A stretch of DNA of 9,998 bases, taken from positions 1 through 9,998 of the forward strand of contig JAIRLW010000488.1 of NCBI GenBank assembly GCA_031259095.1, written 5' to 3'. Source of the DNA: Planctomycetaceae bacterium (GTDB taxonomy: Bacteria; Planctomycetota; Planctomycetia; Pirellulales; Thermoguttaceae). The notes beneath the pieces are model-generated. The model was not told where the DNA came from. It searched no databases and saw only the letters and a list, made by a program, of their open reading frames with translations. Positions 6,488 through 9,998 of the stretch are shown here, in pieces (positions within the stretch are counted from its first letter, which is position 1; each line of letters starts with the position of its first letter). Position numbers and translations under genes: made by a program.

Positions 6488-7026
6488 ATACCAGCCTCAA
6501 AGAAACATTACAAAAAATCCTCGTTCCCGGTATTTTCGGTGAAATCAACGCTCAGACCGCAATTCTTAAAGAAAATGATCGTAGCGCCAAATTGCGTGAA
6601 GTTCAGATTAACGGGGTTGCCGACGATTCGATTTTGATTAAAATTGATTATTGTCAGGCGAATGATCAAATTTTTTGTAATGAAAATGGAAGCCTAAAAC
6701 GTTGTGATTATTTGCTTATTACCAAATTGAGACATAAAAAATTCCTGTTGTTTATGGAGATGAAATCGAACAAAGTTATTGGTACGGAAATTATTCAGAA
6801 ATTCCGTGCTTCGGAGTGTTTATTTGATTATATGGTTTCGATGCTGCATCAATTTCACGATTGGGAATTTAACTGCGACGAATATAAAAAACGTTTTGTT
6901 TTATTCCAAGAAAAACCGTTACCGAAACGTCCCATCCATCCTAAACGCACCGGTTCCGCGCCGGATAATTACCTTTCAAAAAATTACGACCCCAATAAAC
7001 CGCCAACTCTAGAATCATTGTCGTAA
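6484..7026 (+). CDS. PD-(D/E)XK-like nuclease, effector of cassette 1
   Basis: The protein has 180 residues, starting at ATG 6484. The key block is CDYLLI (Asp75), then a 16-residue gap to LLFMEMKS with Glu92 and Lys94. A D-x(n)-ExK pair on two beta strands is the metal-binding signature of PD-(D/E)XK nucleases. A helix with Gln105 (QKFRASECLFDYMVSML) follows, as often in this fold. Before it stands a conserved strand DSILIKIDY (48-56). The C-terminus (PDNYLSKNYDPNKPPTLESLS) is conserved in the second copy and may dock on the ATPase. The predicted role is cleavage of nucleic acid when licensed by the ATPase; substrate and trigger are unknown. I do not recognise a named family, so the call rests on the motif. 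A non-nuclease role remains possible. Confidence 0.7.
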   Translation: MNTSLKETLQKILVPGIFGEINAQTAILKENDRSAKLREVQINGVADDSILIKIDYCQANDQIFCNENGSLKRCDYLLITKLRHKKFLLFMEMKSNKVIGTEIIQKFRASECLFDYMVSMLHQFHDWEFNCDEYKKRFVLFQEKPLPKRPIHPKRTGSAPDNYLSKNYDPNKPPTLESLS

Positions 7027-7034
7027 TAAAAATC
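7013..7034. repeat. 22-bp direct repeat at the end of cassette 1
   Basis: The bases covering the last codons and stop of nuclease 1 (AATCATTGTCGTAATAAAAA and two more) recur without mismatch at 9090-9111, just after the end of nuclease 2. The spacing is 2077 bp, the length of one cassette unit, which fits a duplication or recombination junction. Confidence 0.8.
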
Positions 7035-7120
7035 ATAACAATTTACATAAAAAATTAAAGTAGGCAATCTTTTTCCGAAAGGTCGTATCACATTGAAATT
7101 ACAATAAACATAAACATAAA

Positions 7121-8530
7121 ATGAAGATTACTATTAAAAATCTTGGAGTGTTAGAAAGTGCGGAGTATGAACTCGGCGATTTAACGGTTGTTTGCGGAAA
7201 AAATAATACCGGTAAAACATACGCCGCTTATGCGTTGTACGGTTTTCTTGATTATTGGGGGAACGATTACGAATTTCAGGTTGATTCGGCATTGATTGAG
7301 GAACTTCAAAATAACAATGAAGTTCTGATTACGCAGGAACAATTTCAGAATTGGTTACCCCAAAATTTAGAGCAGGCAAGCAAAAAATATTGTCGGGAAC
7401 AATTACCTAAGGTGTTGGGATATTCTCCCGAATCTTTGAAGCGATTTGAAAATTGTGAATTTTGTGTTGAGGTCAATACAACTCCGATGATACCATTATT
7501 TCGCAAAAAAAAGATTATGCGTTGGAAAGGTAAGGACGCTAATAATTCATGTAGCATAAAAACGGGGGCAGATGGAAAAAGTATAAAAATATATCAACAA
7601 TACCAACAAACTTCACAAAAATTTCCTGCACATCCTACAATATATTTAAACGAGTTAATTTCAAGAGAGATTATTCCGTATGCGTCTTTTGCAAGTGCGG
7701 ATCGAATTGGTGCCGCCATGTTTTCCAATGAAATTCGTTACTTACGTGATGAATTGTACCAGAAAAAGGAATTTTCCTTTAAGAAAAAAATACCAATTAA
7801 ATATCCTCTTCCCGTTTCAGAAAATCTCAATACGATTCGTGATTCCCTGTTAGCACCGCCGCAATTGTTGCAGGATATTCAACAGGTTTTTTGTGAACTT
7901 CTTGGAGGAAATTTTGAAATTACGAACGGAAAATTATATTTTATTCCATCGGATAATAATAATAATAATAATAATAATTTGTCGCTTACAGTTACAGAAA
8001 GTTCTTCCTCTGTTCGTTCCCTTTTGTCTCTTTGGCTGCAATTATGTAACGAAATACAAACATCAAATTCGCCAAATATGTTTATGATTGACGAACCGGA
8101 AATGAATTTGCATCCGGTAAATCAACGTCTTCTGGCAAGAATTTTTGCACGGCTTGTCAATTTGGGTTATAAAATTTATATTACAACACACAGCGATTAT
8201 ATTGTCAAAGAATTGAATACGCTTATCATACTTAATCGCCGCAACAAAAATAGTGATGAAGTGATGAAGCAATACGGTTATTCCGAAAAAGAATTTCTTG
8301 ATCCTAATAAGGTTCGGGTTTATATGGCACAGGAAATCGAAACGAAAAAAATGGAGACAACAAAAAAATCTCTGAAAAAAAAGACCAACCAATCCGCTAT
8401 TCCAAAATGTACATTTATTCGTGCGAATATTGACGAGTTGGGAATTGATTTACCGAGTTTCGACACGACAATTAACGAAATGAATAGGATTCAAATGGAA
8501 CTATTAGCAGGAGATGACGATGATGAATAA
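7121..8530 (+). CDS. OLD/ABC-like AAA ATPase of cassette 2
   Basis: The protein has 469 residues and is a paralogue of the ATPase at 5057. Residues 7-33, including Walker A GKNNTGKT (26-33), are identical in both. Signature-like ESSSSVRS (293-300), Walker B MFMIDEPE (320-327) with MNLHP, and TTHSD (355-359) are intact, so it should bind and hydrolyse ATP. A conserved SADRIGAAMFS block (192-202) also matches the other copy (SADRIGAAMFSDEI). The region about 60-180 is clearly divergent, as is the linker before the signature, where eight Asn residues (279-286) come from an AAT repeat. There is no TOPRIM domain. The stop overlaps the start region of nuclease 2. The start ATG lacks a Shine-Dalgarno site but has an A-rich leader; the 94-base gap after cassette 1 shows no terminator, so co-transcription is possible. 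Confidence 0.88.
   Translation: MKITIKNLGVLESAEYELGDLTVVCGKNNTGKTYAAYALYGFLDYWGNDYEFQVDSALIEELQNNNEVLITQEQFQNWLPQNLEQASKKYCREQLPKVLGYSPESLKRFENCEFCVEVNTTPMIPLFRKKKIMRWKGKDANNSCSIKTGADGKSIKIYQQYQQTSQKFPAHPTIYLNELISREIIPYASFASADRIGAAMFSNEIRYLRDELYQKKEFSFKKKIPIKYPLPVSENLNTIRDSLLAPPQLLQDIQQVFCELLGGNFEITNGKLYFIPSDNNNNNNNNLSLTVTESSSSVRSLLSLWLQLCNEIQTSNSPNMFMIDEPEMNLHPVNQRLLARIFARLVNLGYKIYITTHSDYIVKELNTLIILNRRNKNSDEVMKQYGYSEKEFLDPNKVRVYMAQEIETKKMETTKKSLKKKTNQSAIPKCTFIRANIDELGIDLPSFDTTINEMNRIQMELLAGDDDDE
7955..7978 (+). repeat. (AAT)8 microsatellite inside ATPase 2
   Basis: Eight perfect AAT codons encode Asn279-Asn286, just before the signature segment. Copy-number changes would keep the frame and alter only linker length. 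ATPase 1 has no such tract at this place. Confidence 0.9.
8509..8513 (+). promoter_or_regulatory. Shine-Dalgarno sequence that decides the nuclease 2 start
   Basis: AGGAG at 8509-8513 directly abuts an ATG at 8514, which is too close for initiation. The ATGs at 8520 and 8523 are six and nine bases away and are therefore the likely starts. The arrangement mirrors the coupled start of nuclease 1. Confidence 0.65.
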
Positions 8531-9086
8531 GATATCTATTTCTCTTGAAGACATTAAAAATTCGCTACAAAAACTTCTTGTGGACGAATTGTTCGGTAAC
8601 ATAGAAGATCAAACAGCAATTCTTCAAGAAAATGATGTTAGTACGAGATTAAAAGAAGTAAAAATTACTAATGTTCCCAACGATTCAATTCTCATTAAAA
8701 TTGATTATGGACAAGCCTATAACAATATTTTTCGCAGCGAAGAGGGACAGCGAAAACGTTGCGATTATTTGCTTATTGCCAAACGGAATAAAGAACGACA
8801 GACTTTATTATTTGTCGAGATGAAGTCTAAAACATTTAAGGAAGATGAAATCAAACAAAAATTCCTTGCTTCGGAATGTTTGGTTGACTATATTGTATCA
8901 ATGTTAAACCGTTTTCATAAGAAAAATTTTAATCAGGACAAATGTAAAAAACGGTTTGTTTCTTTTCAACAAAAGCGTCTTGACAAGAAACCAATTCGTT
9001 CGGCTAAAGATGGGACAACGCCGGAAAATTATCTTTCTATTAATTTTGATTCCAATAATCCGCCGACACTGAAATCGTTGTCGTAA
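8523..9086 (+). CDS. PD-(D/E)XK-like nuclease, effector of cassette 2
   Basis: The protein has 187 residues from ATG 8523, which aligns best with the start of nuclease 1 (MN...); 8520 adds one Met, and 8514 is excluded by its Shine-Dalgarno spacing. It matches nuclease 1 along its length: LQKLLVDELFGNI, DQTAILQEND, NDSILIKIDYGQA, then KRCDYLLIA with Asp81 and LLFVEMKS with Glu99 and Lys101, followed by the QKFLASECLVDYIVSML helix. The D...ExK residues are kept while surrounding positions vary, which is what selection on a catalytic centre produces. The gap between Asp and Glu is one residue longer than in copy 1 (RNKERQT versus LRHKK region). The start overlaps the end of ATPase 2 by eight bases, so the pair is translationally coupled. 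Function as the cutting arm of an ATPase-controlled system is inferred, and substrate is unknown. Confidence 0.7.
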   Translation: MNKISISLEDIKNSLQKLLVDELFGNIEDQTAILQENDVSTRLKEVKITNVPNDSILIKIDYGQAYNNIFRSEEGQRKRCDYLLIAKRNKERQTLLFVEMKSKTFKEDEIKQKFLASECLVDYIVSMLNRFHKKNFNQDKCKKRFVSFQQKRLDKKPIRSAKDGTTPENYLSINFDSNNPPTLKSLS

Positions 9087-9111
9087 CAAAATCATTGTCG
9101 TAATAAAAATC
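9073..9111. repeat. 17-bp tandem duplication and second copy of the 22-bp repeat
   Basis: The end of nuclease 2 (AATCGTTGTCGTAACAAAA from 9073) is followed with a 17-base period by AATCATTGTCGTAATAAAA from 9090. The second unit would again encode SLS-stop and is identical over 22 bases to the end of nuclease 1 (7013-7034) rather than to its own neighbour. It therefore looks like a recombination scar or the last trace of a further cassette copy. Confidence 0.75.
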
Positions 9112-9137
9112 CTAAAGATTTCGATAAACAATTTTTT

Positions 9138-9165
9138 TTGACTGGACAAACGGGACTTATAGAAT
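9138..9165 (+). promoter_or_regulatory. Possible sigma-70-type promoter before the SNF2 gene
   Basis: TTGACT (9138-9143) and TAGAAT (9160-9165) each match the -35 and -10 consensus at five of six positions, with a 16-base spacer. The leader to ATG 9221 would be about 50 bases. The spacer contains GGACAAACGGGACT, similar to the GTCCC-word repeats elsewhere, so the match may be incidental. Confidence 0.35.
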
Positions 9166-9220
9166 TTTATGGAATTTTTTATTCTGTAATTTTGTTTTAA
9201 AAACGCATAATGAATATACT

Positions 9221-9943
9221 ATGGACAGATTTATTGAAGAGTTACAAGACGCCGAGGAATCGGGACGGGGTTGTTCTTTATATTTTCCGGTTTCGTCATC
9301 GCCGGTCGATTTATTTGTAACGGGTTGGAACCGTCAATTGCAGCGTCCGGTTGAAATTAGTGTACGCTCGGATTTGTTACCGGCGGAACCAAGTATTCGT
9401 GTTGCAACATTGCCGGTTAATTCGAAAGTCCGTGTTAATTCACGAAGTTGGTTTTTTGCCGCGCCGCCGGATGAATTGGTTTTCGACTCAAAAGAAAATG
9501 TTTCTGAAACAGAAAACTCTGAAGCCAATAATATTGAAGCCAATAATTTCGAAACGGACAATCCTGAAACAGATAATTCTGAAACAGGCAATCCTGAAAC
9601 GGAAAATTTGGAATTGAATAATATCGAAACTGATATTGAAAATACCAAAGATTCCGGTTTGGATGAATCTGTTACGTTTGGCGCTGAACTTATTAAAGAC
9701 GATATTGAAACGTTAACACGTATTCGGATTCCGCGCGATGCAGTTAAGGTTCAGGATCGTCTTAGTTATATTCTTCAACCGCCGATAGAATCGATTTTAC
9801 ATCTTCCGACGCTTGATTTGCCGTTTGAACCATTTCCGTATCAACGTCAGGGAATTGCATTTTTGTACAGTGCGCATTTTGCAATTCTTGCCGACGAAAT
9901 GGGATTGGGCAAAACAATGCAGGCAATTACAACAATTCTGTAG
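9221..9943 (+). CDS. SNF2-family helicase, N-terminal part, cut by in-frame TAG codons
   Basis: The frame gives 240 residues. The end carries the N-terminal hallmarks of SNF2/Rad54-type ATPases: [11 protein letters not shown], then [15 protein letters not shown] with the Walker A/motif I DEMGLGKT at 225-232. SNF2 proteins use ATP to move along double-stranded DNA and remodel protein-DNA complexes; bacterial members include RapA-like proteins and several defence components. The first 95 residues and residues 141-205 are a family-specific extension I do not recognise. Between them are nine Glu/Asn-rich pentapeptide repeats (96-140). Two adjacent TAG codons (9941-9946) end the frame only eight residues after motif I, so this product alone could not work as a helicase. 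The same frame continues with motif Ia homology, so the gene is a recent pseudogene, is read through, or carries a sequence error. It is 134 bases downstream of cassette 2; a functional link is possible but unproven. Confidence 0.82.
   Translation: MDRFIEELQDAEESGRGCSLYFPVSSSPVDLFVTGWNRQLQRPVEISVRSDLLPAEPSIRVATLPVNSKVRVNSRSWFFAAPPDELVFDSKENVSETENSEANNIEANNFETDNPETDNSETGNPETENLELNNIETDIENTKDSGLDESVTFGAELIKDDIETLTRIRIPRDAVKVQDRLSYILQPPIESILHLPTLDLPFEPFPYQRQGIAFLYSAHFAILADEMGLGKTMQAITTIL
9506..9640 (+). repeat. Nine 15-bp tandem repeats in the SNF2 gene
   Basis: Nine degenerate units of 15 bases beginning GAA (typical unit GAAACAGATAATTCT) encode E-x-x-N-x pentapeptides such as [20 protein letters not shown] and ELNNI. 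They form an acidic, Asn-rich and probably disordered linker before the helicase core. Unit number changes would keep the frame. Confidence 0.85.
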
Positions 9944-9946
9944 TAG

Positions 9947-9998
9947 CTCCGAACCGGCGAAGTTCGAAGTGTGTTGCTTATTTGCCCCAAACCGTTAC
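9947..9998 (+). pseudogene. In-frame continuation of the SNF2 gene after the double TAG
   Basis: Directly after TAG TAG the same frame reads LRTGEVRSVLLICPKPL and stays open to the window edge. VLLICPKPL is helicase motif Ia of SNF2 proteins, at the expected distance from motif I. The two TAG codons thus stand where two residues, most likely Leu, are expected in an intact protein. No indel is needed to explain the break. Confidence 0.75.

Noticed and set aside
9334..9648. Minus-strand frame of 104 codons with repeats of VSGL/VSEL
   Set aside because: It is the antisense of the 15-bp repeat array in the SNF2 gene; the plus strand carries the recognisable helicase frame.

Overview
The window most resembles a lower-GC member of the Planctomycetota. 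The main reasons are a lipoprotein-type FlgI (P-ring) homologue with HEAT-like repeats spliced into it, which I associate with planctomycetes, a membrane-anchored three-haem cytochrome c, and initiation sites that mostly lack a Shine-Dalgarno sequence. The phylum assignment is an inference; no rRNA or tRNA gene is present to confirm it.

Layout. Bases 1-132 hold the 3' remnant of an IS5-type transposase that starts outside the window and is frameshifted in an A-run. Bases 133-1184 look like decayed or poorly resolved sequence: a small membrane-associated reading frame, followed by a membrane protein apparently broken by a one-base indel. A palindromic repeat built of GTCCC words (1201-1294) separates this from two minus-strand genes, a small secreted protein (1352-1699) and a membrane-anchored triheme cytochrome c (1868-2698). 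A second copy of the same repeat family (2761-2873) lies before a plus-strand FlgI-like lipoprotein gene (2980-4827). A REP-like pair of hairpins (4933-4971) then marks the edge of the next block.

The centre of interest is 5057-9086. Here a two-gene cassette occurs twice in tandem. Each copy encodes an ABC/OLD-like ATPase of about 470 residues (intact Walker A, signature-like SSSVRS, Walker B and His switch; no TOPRIM domain), translationally coupled through an overlapping stop/start to a protein of about 180 residues. The small protein carries a D...ExK signature of PD-(D/E)XK nucleases. The ATPase core is almost identical between copies while the central region differs strongly. This is the pattern expected of a duplicated sensor/effector conflict system, probably anti-phage or anti-plasmid, but that function is inferred. 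A 22-bp perfect direct repeat ends both copies.

The last gene (9221 onward) is an SNF2-family helicase whose N-terminal part contains nine 15-bp tandem repeats. It is interrupted by two adjacent in-frame TAG codons just after motif I, while the same frame continues with clear motif Ia homology to the window edge.

How the genes may work together: each cassette ATPase probably senses a trigger and controls its partner nuclease. The cytochrome and the FlgI-like lipoprotein belong to cell-envelope or electron-transfer housekeeping and have no evident link to the cassettes. The relic IS, repeat elements and broken genes mark this as a fluid accessory region.
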